From Pantoea allii (GTDB taxonomy: Bacteria; Pseudomonadota; Gammaproteobacteria; Enterobacterales; Enterobacteriaceae): a DNA stretch of 64,000 bases. The stretch is taken from assembly GCF_002307475.1 (NCBI RefSeq), contig NZ_NTMH01000022.1, positions 124,001-188,000 of the forward strand, written 5' to 3'. Below are positions 41,481 to 50,528 of the stretch, in pieces. The position numbers and the translations under genes were made by a program. How positions within the stretch are numbered: the first letter of the stretch is position 1; each line of letters opens with the position of its first letter. A model generated the notes under the pieces. That model was given only the letters and a program-made list of their open reading frames with translations, had not been told where the DNA came from and did not search any database.

Positions 41481-41505
41481 AGCCCCGCTCGCCGGGGCTT
41501 TTTTT
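41481..41505 (+). terminator. Terminator of the yhcN triplet
   Basis: AGCCCCG-CTCGC-CGGGGCT stem followed by T7. Confidence 0.9.
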
Positions 41506-41694
41506 ATGTCCGTCAAACAGAGAAAGTCCGGCATTTGTCACGATCATGCCGGGAACACGAAGCCGTTCTGGCAGCATAAAAGGGGTTATCGCGGTGTTCA
41601 GGGATGTCAGTAGGCAGATATCGCGAGGCGGTGGCGGAAAGCCGTTCATGACCGCCGATAGGCTCAGTACGCCAGCGGCTAACAGAGAGAAACG

Positions 41695-42651
41695 TTAGTG
41701 AGAAAGCTGTGTCAGATCCTCATCGGACAGCCCTGTCATTGTGATAACGGTGCTGCGATCGAGTCCACTTTTCAGCATGGTGTGAGCGATTTTAAGTGCG
41801 GCGGCACGTTCACCCTCACTGCGTCCTTTCTCAAGACCACGTTGTTCACCGAGCTGAATACCTTGCTCGAGGCCTTTCTCAATGCCTTTCTGCTCAAGTT
41901 GCTGGGCAATGGTCATTAGTGCGTCCCCGTGTTGCGGCACTCGCTGTGCCAAATTACGTAAAAAAGCGTCGGCATCAGACGCTTCGCCCGCCTGCACGAT
42001 ATAGTGTACCAACGATATAACCTGTGATGAAGAAAGATATCCGGTGAGTAAAACAGGGGCCAGTTTATCAATCAGCTCAGCCAGATCGCGTTGATGGATA
42101 TGCTTCTGCAGTAATGTCAGCGCGGCCATGCTGCGATGACCGACAATATCATCATCCGGTATGACGGTAACATCCACCAGCGGGAAGGCGCTACCGTACA
42201 GCTTAGCGGCGAGCGCAGGCGTTGTGAATTCGTCCAGCCATCGGGTACTGAAAGGGTAAGGACTACGTTTACCACTGTAGAATAAAACCGGTATCACGAG
42301 TGGGATCGTTTTATATCCCGCATCAAGATGGCGCTGCATGGCCGCTATTGCATAGCGCATCATCCTGAATGCCATATGCCTGTCCGGAGAAGACTGATGT
42401 TCAATCAGCACATGGATATATCCCTCATCGCGGCGCGTGGTTTTTAAGCTGTAAAGCACATCACTAAAATACTGACGTAGATCCTCTTCAACAAAAGATC
42501 CTGACTCCAGCTTCAGCGTGCTCAGATCGCAAATAGCGAGAAACTCCGCTGGAAGATGCAGTTCCATAAAATCACGCGCGATGGCGGGCTGAGACAGAAA
42601 CTGCCGGAATGTCGCATCGTGGGGCGTGAGTGGGCTTTTTTTTCTTTTCAT
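41695..42651 (-). CDS. Rpn-family recombination-promoting nuclease / putative transposase
   Basis: 318 residues. The N-terminal PD-(D/E)XK-type domain (about 1-200) shows the family layout: HDATFRQFLS opening, FSDVLYSLKT carrying the metal-binding Asp, and VLIEHQSSPDRHMAFRMMRY with the E-x-Q active-site block, then LVIPVLFYSG. The C-terminal part has Gly-rich short repeats (EKGLEQGIQLGEQRGLEKG) and a final helix. Characterised Rpn proteins are DNA endonucleases that promote RecA-independent recombination; this copy appears intact. Sits alone, on the opposite strand, between the yhcN genes and yhcO, which are neighbours in E. coli. Confidence 0.85.
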   Translation of the reverse strand: MKRKKSPLTPHDATFRQFLSQPAIARDFMELHLPAEFLAICDLSTLKLESGSFVEEDLRQYFSDVLYSLKTTRRDEGYIHVLIEHQSSPDRHMAFRMMRYAIAAMQRHLDAGYKTIPLVIPVLFYSGKRSPYPFSTRWLDEFTTPALAAKLYGSAFPLVDVTVIPDDDIVGHRSMAALTLLQKHIHQRDLAELIDKLAPVLLTGYLSSSQVISLVHYIVQAGEASDADAFLRNLAQRVPQHGDALMTIAQQLEQKGIEKGLEQGIQLGEQRGLEKGRSEGERAAALKIAHTMLKSGLDRSTVITMTGLSDEDLTQLSH

Positions 42652-42839
42652 TTAACCTGACCAGACCATAACGGGCGCAGGTTATCACGCTCTAAAAATT
42701 TGAAGAGAAACCAAACAAGAGGTTGCGAGGGCTGTCGAGAAATGTCGATTTTCTGCCGTAGCTGCACGCTTCCGGCGACCGGTTAACCCACCGAACGCTG
42801 AGGATGTCTTAACGTGGTGACATGCTATCGAGCGATAGG

Positions 42840-43109
42840 TTATACGACGTTAAACTGGAGCTGTCCTTCCAGCTCTTCTTCAGCCTCGTCGAACAACAGA
42901 ATTAAAGCGCCATAGCGGCGTTTTTGCCCCTGGCCAAGATTCACAAATTCAATTTTTAACGGCATGGGTAGCCCCTGGCTGACAATGACGTCCCAGAGCC
43001 CATCGAGATCGCAGATAAACCGCGCTTTCAGGGCGAAGCGATCGCAGAACTGGCGTAAGAAATGGGCCTGATCGACAATCTCATTAAAATCAAAACGCTC
43101 GACTCTCAT
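42840..43109 (-). CDS. yhcO: YhcO, barstar-family protein
   Basis: 89 residues, barstar (RNase-inhibitor) fold: FDFNEIVDQAHFLRQF, then DLDGLWDVIVSQGLPMPLKI and a C-terminal GALILLFDEAEEELEGQL, matching E. coli YhcO. No barnase-like gene is in the window, so any partner is encoded elsewhere or lost. GGGAG precedes the start. Its job is unknown. Confidence 0.88.
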   Translation of the reverse strand: MRVERFDFNEIVDQAHFLRQFCDRFALKARFICDLDGLWDVIVSQGLPMPLKIEFVNLGQGQKRRYGALILLFDEAEEELEGQLQFNVV

Positions 43110-43123
43110 ACTGACGACTCCCG

Positions 43124-43160
43124 TTATCCGGCTCTGGGCGACCTGAGGCCGCCCGGATAT
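43124..43160. other. Hairpin between the aldehyde dehydrogenase gene and yhcO
   Basis: Inverted repeat GGGCG...CGCCC (43136-43154) within an outer TATCC/GGATA pairing; no T-run. Possible transcript-end or processing structure. Confidence 0.35.
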
Positions 43161-43164
43161 TCAT

Positions 43165-44619
43165 CTAGCTTAAACCGCCGAGGTGCAGCGCTTTGACCTC
43201 CAGGTACTCATCCATCCCCAGCACCGATCCTTCACGTCCCAGGCCCGATTCTTTCACGCCGCCAAAGGGTGCCAGCTCTGTCGAGACAGCACATTCATTA
43301 ATGCCAATCATTCCGCTCTCCAGCGCCGAAGATACCCGGAATACACGCTGCAGGTTTTGCGTGTAAAAATAGGCCGCCAGGCCATATTCAGTCTGGTTGG
43401 CGCGACGGATCACCTCTTCTTCATCATCAAAGCGGAAGCAGGCTGCCACTGGGCCAAACGTTTCTTCCTGGGCCAGCTTCATCCCTTCATGTGCATCGCC
43501 GATGACGGTGGGTTGCCAGAAGTTTCCTCCCAGCGCATGTCCCTTGCCGCCAGCCAGCACCTTGCCGCCCTGAGCCACCGCATCCTTGACATGCTCTTCA
43601 ACTTTTTCCAGTGCTGAGGTTTCAATCAACGGACCGACAATCACACCGTCCTCCATCCCGTTTCCGACCTTGAGCTTGTCCACTTCTGCTGCAAGCTGAG
43701 TGGTAAAACGTTCGTAGACCGCACTGTGGATGAAAAAACGGTTAACGCTGACGCAAACCTGACCGGCATTACGGAATTTGTTAGCAATGGCGCCCTGCAC
43801 GGCCGCATCAATATCCGCATCCTCAAACACGATATAGGGTGCGTTGCCGCCCAGCTCCATCGAGACTTTTTTCATCGTCTCTGCAGCGTTACGCATGAGC
43901 GTTTTCCCTACCGCCGTTGAACCGGTAAAGGAAATTTTACGGACGGCCTTGCTGGCCATAATGGCATCGCTAATGGCATGTGTGTCGCCAGCCACCCCAT
44001 TAAGCACGCCATCAGGGATACCGGCTTTTTTTGCCAGCGCCAGTAAGGCAAATGCGGAAAGCGGCGTGTTATTCGCAGGTTTAATAATGCCTGTGCATCC
44101 TGCTGCCAGCGCGGGACCTAACTTACGTGTCAGCATCGCCATCGGGAAATTCCATGGCGTGATAGCGGCGACTACGCCGACCGGCTCACGGGTTGCCAGA
44201 ATACGCGACCCCGCTTTGGCGGGCGGAATAATTTCACCATTGGCGCGTTTAGCCTGCTCGGCAAACCACTGAATAAAGCTCGCCGCGTATTCCACTTCGC
44301 CCTCTGCTTCCTTGAGCGGCTTACCTTGCTCCGTTGTCATCAGCTCAGCCAGCCAGCGTTTATTTTCAATGATCAACCTGTACCAGCGGTAAAGCAGTTC
44401 TGAACGCGCCTTCGCGGTCTGTGCACGCCATGCTGGAAAGGCCTCTTGTGCCGCCTTAATCGCTGCTTCCGTTTCGGTTTTACCCGCTTTGGCTACCTGA
44501 GCCACGCGCTCACCGGTGGCAGGGTTGGTCACGTCAAAGGTGGACGCCGTTTGCAGCCACTGACCGTTTACCAGATAGCCCGTCTGGAACAGTTCGCTGT
44601 CTTGCAGTGGAGAATGCAT
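43165..44619 (-). CDS. NAD(P)-dependent succinate-semialdehyde dehydrogenase-like enzyme
   Basis: 484-residue aldehyde dehydrogenase of the GabD subfamily. Catalytic set: Asn157 in TPWNF, Glu255 in MELGGN, Cys289 in FRNAGQVCVS; coenzyme loop FTGSTAVGK at about 231-239; C-terminal APFGGVKESGLGREG. Likely oxidises succinate semialdehyde or a similar semialdehyde. AGGAGC precedes the ATG. It follows aaeXAB on the same strand after 112 bp and no gabT lies nearby, so the physiological substrate is open. Confidence 0.85.
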   Translation of the reverse strand: MHSPLQDSELFQTGYLVNGQWLQTASTFDVTNPATGERVAQVAKAGKTETEAAIKAAQEAFPAWRAQTAKARSELLYRWYRLIIENKRWLAELMTTEQGKPLKEAEGEVEYAASFIQWFAEQAKRANGEIIPPAKAGSRILATREPVGVVAAITPWNFPMAMLTRKLGPALAAGCTGIIKPANNTPLSAFALLALAKKAGIPDGVLNGVAGDTHAISDAIMASKAVRKISFTGSTAVGKTLMRNAAETMKKVSMELGGNAPYIVFEDADIDAAVQGAIANKFRNAGQVCVSVNRFFIHSAVYERFTTQLAAEVDKLKVGNGMEDGVIVGPLIETSALEKVEEHVKDAVAQGGKVLAGGKGHALGGNFWQPTVIGDAHEGMKLAQEETFGPVAACFRFDDEEEVIRRANQTEYGLAAYFYTQNLQRVFRVSSALESGMIGINECAVSTELAPFGGVKESGLGREGSVLGMDEYLEVKALHLGGLS

Positions 44620-44731
44620 TGGGTTGCTCCTGTCAGTTTTGTCTTCTGTCAGGAAAGTATAGATGGCAAAAATGACAGGTCAGGTAACAGGGGGCAGCAT
44701 CATGGCCGCCAGCACCTGTGGCAGCCATAAT

Positions 44732-46684
44732 TCAGATTTGGACGAGCGTGTTTTGATATTTTGTCAGCATCTCAGCCAGCCGCTTCACCGGCTCGGTCAC
44801 GCTGTCCGGCGCGTCATAGTGCGCCAGCTTATGCTGATAGACATCCAACTCTTTGAGTAACCGTTCAAAATAATAACGTCGCTTTTCATCACTGCGCACC
44901 GAGATAACCCGATCGGCAGTGTGCCGTAACTGGCGGTGATAGGCGGATAAATCGGCGTTAACCGGCACATCTGCAGCGCGCAGGCGTTGATGACCAATAA
45001 TTAAGGTCAGCGCAATGCGATATTTATCAATATCCCCAGGGAACAGGTTAAGCAGCAAAAAGAGCTGCTGATAGAGCGCCGGAAGATGATTTTCACGGCG
45101 GCGAGCCTGGTTTGTCGTCATCGCCGAAACCGCCGCATACATGAAGCGGTTAAGCAGTTTACGTCCCGTGCGCGCTTTGGATTTATCCCGAATTAACAGG
45201 ATGACCATCAACGCAACAAAACTGCCTATCCACTGTCCCAGTGCACTGTCGATGAACACGGTGAAGTTGAACTGCATCGGATTATCCAGCACCAGGACGT
45301 TAATTGTGCCGACCATGGCACCGAGTGTTCCGATCTGTCGGCGCTGAATTAACATGCCTGAAATAAACCCTAACAGGCCAATGGCAATGCACAGCAGCGT
45401 GGCGCTTTGTTGGGTATTGGGCAAAATATACATAAAATAGAGCGCCCCCAGCGGCACAGCCACCGTCATACCGTAAACAAAGTCTTTGGCCATCATCAGC
45501 GGATTGGGCATCCGCATCGCCAGTGCCGTAATCACACCCAGCATAACCATGCAGCCGCTTCCTGAGGTCCAGCCAGTATACAGCCAGAACAACGAACCGA
45601 GGGCGGTGGCCACGAAGGTGCGAATACCGTTAATCATCGCATGATGGGTTTCCGCAGAACGCGCCTGGATCACCACCTCGCGCTGAAGAATACGCTCTTC
45701 CAGGTCGGTAATACGGCCATTGCTTTTGATGCCGTTAATCAGCAGCTGATATTCCGTTGCGGCCTCAACCCAGCTTTCCAGCGTCTCTGGTGCCGTTTTA
45801 CTGCCGGCGGCGATTAACCGTCGCAGCGTTTTCATACGCTTGTGTACAGCTTCTGCCGTGGCGGCTTCTTTTCCGGTCAGCACGCGATACTGAGTAGGAA
45901 TGTAGTCAGGCCTTGAGTTTTGGATTAAGAACGTTTCGGCGGCCTGAGTAATCAGCGTCAATGACAGAGTATTCAGCATTTGCAGCCGGCGGCTGGTATT
46001 CTGCCAGCGCGAAGACTCCATCATTAACTGACTGCGCATGCTGCTGAGCGCCGTGGTACGCCGCACCAACGCACCCCAGGCTTTATCGACTTCTTCTTTG
46101 TCCTCATGCGCGACACACAGTTGTAGCAACCTGTAATGCGCCACCAGCAGCGACTCGACTTCGGCATCAATCACTTTCTTAATCGAACGTGGCGAGAAAA
46201 TCATATCGGCCAGAATGGCGCACAGAATCCCCAATATGATTTCGCTACAGCGTTCCACGGCATATTGCGGGACCAGCGTCAGTCCACTATTGGCATTTGC
46301 CGTGACGACAATGATTAATGCGGTGTAGCCTGCCAGCCCGAGCGCATAGGAATTCTCTACCTTAATCAGTGAAGACAGCCATACGCACAAACCCGCCCAG
46401 ATACAACATAGCAGCAGCATAACGACCGGCGCGCGTACGGTCGCAATCATGATGACCAGCGCGGCGATACAACCGATAAACGTCCCGATGATACGAAGAA
46501 TACCGCGATAGCGTAATGCACCGGAATAGGGATCGCCGCCTGCCGCAAACGCCGTTCCGCCCGCCACAATCCCCGCAGTCATGACCGCCCAGCGGGGGGT
46601 TTCAAGGTTAAGATGAAAGCCGATCATCAGCGCGGCAACCAGCGCAAAGGTCAGCTTTATCGGGAAACGCAGGAACTCAATCAT
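44732..46684 (-). CDS. aaeB: AaeB, p-hydroxybenzoic acid efflux pump subunit
   Basis: 650 residues, FUSC/aromatic acid exporter family. Two sets of transmembrane helices (about 10-160 and about 355-490) separated and followed by cytoplasmic regions (e.g. [37 protein letters not shown]). Inner-membrane component that works with AaeA to expel aromatic carboxylic acids. Nine bases separate it from aaeA. Confidence 0.95.
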   Translation of the reverse strand: MIEFLRFPIKLTFALVAALMIGFHLNLETPRWAVMTAGIVAGGTAFAAGGDPYSGALRYRGILRIIGTFIGCIAALVIMIATVRAPVVMLLLCCIWAGLCVWLSSLIKVENSYALGLAGYTALIIVVTANANSGLTLVPQYAVERCSEIILGILCAILADMIFSPRSIKKVIDAEVESLLVAHYRLLQLCVAHEDKEEVDKAWGALVRRTTALSSMRSQLMMESSRWQNTSRRLQMLNTLSLTLITQAAETFLIQNSRPDYIPTQYRVLTGKEAATAEAVHKRMKTLRRLIAAGSKTAPETLESWVEAATEYQLLINGIKSNGRITDLEERILQREVVIQARSAETHHAMINGIRTFVATALGSLFWLYTGWTSGSGCMVMLGVITALAMRMPNPLMMAKDFVYGMTVAVPLGALYFMYILPNTQQSATLLCIAIGLLGFISGMLIQRRQIGTLGAMVGTINVLVLDNPMQFNFTVFIDSALGQWIGSFVALMVILLIRDKSKARTGRKLLNRFMYAAVSAMTTNQARRRENHLPALYQQLFLLLNLFPGDIDKYRIALTLIIGHQRLRAADVPVNADLSAYHRQLRHTADRVISVRSDEKRRYYFERLLKELDVYQHKLAHYDAPDSVTEPVKRLAEMLTKYQNTLVQI

Positions 46685-46693
46685 ATCGCCCTC

Positions 46694-47626
46694 TTAACCA
46701 AACTCACGCAGACGGTTAAGGAAGGACATGATGGGCGAGGTCTCAGTATGCTGACGATCGTGTGCTCCGGTGATGACCACGGTGGCCGTCGTCCCGGCGG
46801 GATAAAGATTGCCCGGCTCCTGATCGAGACGGATGCGTACCGGCACGCGCTGCGCCAGGCGCACCCACTCCAGATTCGACTGCACCGTTGCCATTCCTTT
46901 ACTGTCAACGCTGCTACTGCTGTTGGTCACGCCTGCCGCGATGCTGTCAACCGTACCGCGCAACGTCACGTTGCTGCCCAGCGGGGTAATTTCAGCCCGG
47001 AAGCCGGGTTGTACGCCGTGCAGTTTGGTCTCTTCCAGATAGGCCAGCACGTAAAATGAGCGCTGCTGTACCAGCGCGACGGCAACTGAGCCACGCGTAA
47101 TAAATTCGCCCTGGTAGACATTCAGGTTAGTTACCCATCCATCTGCCGGGGCCTTGATGGTGGTGCGCTCCAGGTCGATCTTCGCCAGATCGCGGGTAGC
47201 GATAGATTTTGCCAGTTGGTGTTCGCTGGTTTGCAAATCGTTGTTGGATTGTTCAATTGCTTCACGTGACATCGCAGACGTGCCGAGTCGGTTTCGACGT
47301 CCGGCCTCTCGGCGTTTTTCATTAACCAGCGCCTGGTAATATTCCACGTCGGCCTGTGCTTCATCTAAGGCTTTTTGATAGCGTGGGCGATCGACCACAA
47401 ACAGCGTGTCGCCTTTTTTTACCAGTTGGTTATCGCGAACGGGGACTTCGGTAATCAACCCGGTGACATCAGGTGAAATCGCAACGACATCGGCCGCAAA
47501 TCGTGCATCGCGCGTCCAGGGCGATTCGGTGTAGAACACCCAGGCACGGAATATGATAATGACAGCGATGATGACCAGCAAAAGGGTGATGGCGTAACGC
47601 GCGATTTTTCTTATAAGCGTGTTCAC
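46694..47626 (-). CDS. aaeA: AaeA, p-hydroxybenzoic acid efflux pump membrane fusion subunit
   Basis: 310 residues from the GTG at 47626, the E. coli length, with GAGG 5-6 nt upstream. Single N-terminal transmembrane helix (about 8-30), biotinyl-lipoyl-like halves ([40 protein letters not shown]), central coiled hairpin and beta barrel. Bridges AaeB to the periplasm. The frame continues 28 codons upstream through aaeX, unsupported. Confidence 0.95.
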   Translation of the reverse strand: MNTLIRKIARYAITLLLVIIAVIIIFRAWVFYTESPWTRDARFAADVVAISPDVTGLITEVPVRDNQLVKKGDTLFVVDRPRYQKALDEAQADVEYYQALVNEKRREAGRRNRLGTSAMSREAIEQSNNDLQTSEHQLAKSIATRDLAKIDLERTTIKAPADGWVTNLNVYQGEFITRGSVAVALVQQRSFYVLAYLEETKLHGVQPGFRAEITPLGSNVTLRGTVDSIAAGVTNSSSSVDSKGMATVQSNLEWVRLAQRVPVRIRLDQEPGNLYPAGTTATVVITGAHDRQHTETSPIMSFLNRLREFG

Positions 47627-47633
47627 GTAAACC

Positions 47634-47837
47634 TCAAACAAATAAACGGGATACCAAATAAAATACACAGCAGTAAAGGGCTGTATTGAAGAGTGCCGGG
47701 TGCCAGACAAGATCGTAGATACCGCTGGGCGTCAGCACGCGTTTCACCAACCAGAACAGCATGAGTGAAACAATGAGTTCGATGAAAATGGGCGGAAAAG
47801 AGAGCCCAAACATGACAAATACCGGAAGTACACTCAT
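47634..47837 (-). CDS. aaeX: AaeX, small membrane protein of the aae operon
   Basis: 67 residues with two hydrophobic helices (about 3-30 and 48-65) and the conserved [19 protein letters not shown] core, same length as E. coli. DUF1656; role in the pump unknown. First gene of aaeXAB; aaeA begins 7 bp after its stop. Confidence 0.94.
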   Translation of the reverse strand: MSVLPVFVMFGLSFPPIFIELIVSLMLFWLVKRVLTPSGIYDLVWHPALFNTALYCCVFYLVSRLFV

Positions 47838-48067
47838 TAAAAATCCTTAGTTCGATACGGCCGGGATAATTCACCGCCTGAAGGACGCAAACGCCAGTGC
47901 GCCATAAGCCACATCTGAACTACGGCTGGCTTAATAATAGCGTATCATCGGGTGTTTTCAGGTAATGAAGCGTCGCCAGGTCATACCCCGGTAGGCTTAT
48001 AGTAACGCGCTTAACTATACGTTTTCTACTGAATGTGATCTAAATCACTTTTTAGCCAGAGTAAACA

Positions 48068-48985
48068 ATGGAACGACTTAAAGGTATGTCGATATTCGCG
48101 AAGGTGGTAGAACTGGGTTCTTTCACCGCGGCCGCACGGCAGCTTCATCTTAGCGTGTCATCGATCAGCCAGATCGTCGCCAAACTCGAGGATGCGCTCC
48201 AGGTTAAGTTACTTAACCGCAGTACACGCAGCATAGGACTTACTGAGGCCGGTAAAATCTATTATCAGGGCTGCCGCCGCATGCTGGCAGAGGCTAACCA
48301 GGTTCATGAACAGCTGTATGCCTTTAATAACACGCCGATCGGTATATTACGTATTGGCAGCTCTTCCACCATGGCGCAGAACGTGCTGGCCGGTATGACC
48401 AGCGATATGCTGCGTGATTATCCCGGATTGAGTGTCAACCTGGTGACCGGCATTCCCGCGCCAGATTTGATTGCGGACGGGCTGGACGTGGTGATCCGGG
48501 TGGGAGCATTAAAGGATTCCAGCCTGTTCTCGCGCCGACTTGGGGCGATGCCGATGGTGGTCTGTGCCGCTAAACACTATCTGACGCAGCACGGGACGCC
48601 GGAAAAACCTGGCGATATCGCGAAATTTGCCTGGCTGGAATACAGCGTCAGACCTGATAACAATTTTGAGCTGATTGCCCCCGAAGGCATCGTCACCCGT
48701 CTGTCGCCACAGGGACGTTTCGTTACCAATGATTCTCAGACGCTGATCCGCTGGCTTAAGGCCGGCAATGGCATCGCCTATGTACCGATGATGTGGGTGG
48801 CGGATGAAATCAAGAAAGGCGAGATTGATATTTTGTTCCCGCAGTACCAATCCGATCCACGGCCGGTTTATGCGCTCTATACCGAAAAAGACAAACTGCC
48901 GCTGAAAGTACAGGTCTGTATCGACTATTTGACCCACTATTTTGAGCAGGTTGCCGAGCAGTACAAACAGCACCGTAAAAGCTAA
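48068..48985 (+). CDS. aaeR: AaeR, LysR-type activator of aaeXAB
   Basis: 305 residues. N-terminal helix-turn-helix (about 1-60; GSFTAAARQLHLSVSSISQI) and a periplasmic-binding-protein-like effector domain (about 90-295). Divergent from aaeXAB across 230 bp, the usual place for LysR-type binding; E. coli AaeR activates the pump in response to aromatic carboxylic acids. Ends at a perfect bidirectional terminator shared with tldD. Confidence 0.94.
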   Translation: MERLKGMSIFAKVVELGSFTAAARQLHLSVSSISQIVAKLEDALQVKLLNRSTRSIGLTEAGKIYYQGCRRMLAEANQVHEQLYAFNNTPIGILRIGSSSTMAQNVLAGMTSDMLRDYPGLSVNLVTGIPAPDLIADGLDVVIRVGALKDSSLFSRRLGAMPMVVCAAKHYLTQHGTPEKPGDIAKFAWLEYSVRPDNNFELIAPEGIVTRLSPQGRFVTNDSQTLIRWLKAGNGIAYVPMMWVADEIKKGEIDILFPQYQSDPRPVYALYTEKDKLPLKVQVCIDYLTHYFEQVAEQYKQHRKS

Positions 48986-49009
48986 AAACCCGCCAGCTGG
49001 CGGGTTTTC
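48985..49009. terminator. Bidirectional terminator between aaeR and tldD
   Basis: Perfect 24-bp palindrome AAAACCCGCCAG/CTGGCGGGTTTT, T-runs on both ends; overlaps the aaeR stop region. Confidence 0.85.
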
Positions 49010-49017
49010 TGTCTCTG

Positions 49018-50463
49018 TCAGGCGGTGCCACCGATAGTGAGCTTATCCAGCTTCAGGGTAGGCTGGCCCACGCCAACCGGCAGGCTCTGTCCCTCTTTAC
49101 CACACACGCCAACGCCTTTATCCAGCGCCAGATCGTTACCGACCATAGAGATTTGCTGCATCGCTTCGATACCAGAGCCGATCAAGGTCGCCCCTTTCAC
49201 TGGTTTAGTCACTTTGCCTTTCTCAATCAGATAGGCTTCTGACGTTGAGAACACAAACTTACCAGAGGTGATATCGACCTGACCGCCGCCAAAGTTAGGC
49301 GCATACAAACCGTACTCTACGCTTTCGATAATATCCTGTGGCGTGGATTTACCGGCCAGCATATAGGTGTTCGTCATGCGCGGCATCGGCAGGTGCGCAT
49401 AGGATTCGCGACGACCGTTACCGGTAGGATTTACCCCCATCAGTCGTGCATTCAGCTTATCCTGCATATAGCCTTTCAATACGCCATTTTCGATCAGCAC
49501 ATTGTACTGTCCAGGAACGCCTTCATCGTCGATAGCCAGCGACCCACGTAATCCCTCAATGGTCCCGTCATCAACCACGGTACACAGATCAGAGGCAACC
49601 AGTTGGCCCATCTTGCCGCTAAACACTGACGTGCCACGGCGATTAAAGTCACCTTCCAGACCGTGACCTACGGCTTCGTGCAACAGCACGCCCGGCCAGC
49701 CTGCGCCCAGCACAACCGGCAAGGCGCCTGCCGGCGCAGCCACAGCAGACAGATTGACCAGCGCCATGCGTACGGCCTCACGTGCCCAGGCATCGGCCCG
49801 CACGTCGCCATTCTCATCGGCCAGGAAAAATGCATAGCCGGTACGCGCGCCGCCGCCGCTTGAACCGCGCTCACGCTTGCCCTGGTCTTCAACCTGGACA
49901 CTGATGGACAGACGAACCAGCGGACGCACATCGGCAGCTAAAGTACCGTCGGTTGCGGCTACCAGCACCTGCTCATATACGCCGGTCAGGCTGGCATTCA
50001 CTTCCTGAACGCGGGGATCGGCAGCACGTGCAACCTGGTCAACACGATGTAGCAACGCAATTTTGTCCTCACGACTCAGGCTGCCGAGCGGATCGACTGG
50101 CGCATACAGAGAACGGTTAACCACGGCAGACAGCGTCTGAGCCTTGCCGTTGCCCTGTTCACGCACGATGCTTCGTGCCGCTTCGGAGGATAAGCGTAAG
50201 GCATTCAGCGTGATTTGGTCGGCATAGGCAAAACCCGTTTTCTCACCGCTGACGGCACGCACGCCCACGCCCTGATCGATATGATAGGACCCGTCTTTAA
50301 TGATTTTATCTTCCAGAACCCAGGATTCATGGAAGCTGGACTGGAAGTAAAGATCGGCATAGTCCAGACGACGTTCTGAAAGCTGCCCTAACAGGGAAAA
50401 AAGGTCCTGCTGATTAATGTTGTTAGCAGTTAGCAACTGCTCACTTACCAGATTCAGAGTCAT
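49018..50463 (-). CDS. tldD: Metalloprotease TldD
   Basis: 481 residues, E. coli length. Zinc motif HEAVGH in [17 protein letters not shown] (HExxxH), followed by [10 protein letters not shown] and the C-terminal GNAPxxG-like barrel region. With TldE (PmbA) it degrades unfolded peptides, matures microcin B17 and helps degrade CcdA. tldE is not in the window, as in E. coli. Confidence 0.97.
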   Translation of the reverse strand: MTLNLVSEQLLTANNINQQDLFSLLGQLSERRLDYADLYFQSSFHESWVLEDKIIKDGSYHIDQGVGVRAVSGEKTGFAYADQITLNALRLSSEAARSIVREQGNGKAQTLSAVVNRSLYAPVDPLGSLSREDKIALLHRVDQVARAADPRVQEVNASLTGVYEQVLVAATDGTLAADVRPLVRLSISVQVEDQGKRERGSSGGGARTGYAFFLADENGDVRADAWAREAVRMALVNLSAVAAPAGALPVVLGAGWPGVLLHEAVGHGLEGDFNRRGTSVFSGKMGQLVASDLCTVVDDGTIEGLRGSLAIDDEGVPGQYNVLIENGVLKGYMQDKLNARLMGVNPTGNGRRESYAHLPMPRMTNTYMLAGKSTPQDIIESVEYGLYAPNFGGGQVDITSGKFVFSTSEAYLIEKGKVTKPVKGATLIGSGIEAMQQISMVGNDLALDKGVGVCGKEGQSLPVGVGQPTLKLDKLTIGGTA

Positions 50464-50528
50464 CGTGTCTCACTTAATATGTGCTCGGATAATCATAGCC
50501 TGCGGCAATTATGTTACGCCGTCAAATA

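Noticed and set aside
44702..44727. Hairpin ATGGC/GCCAT between the aldehyde dehydrogenase gene and aaeB as a terminator
   Set aside because: Mismatched 8-bp stem and no T-run on the transcribed strand.
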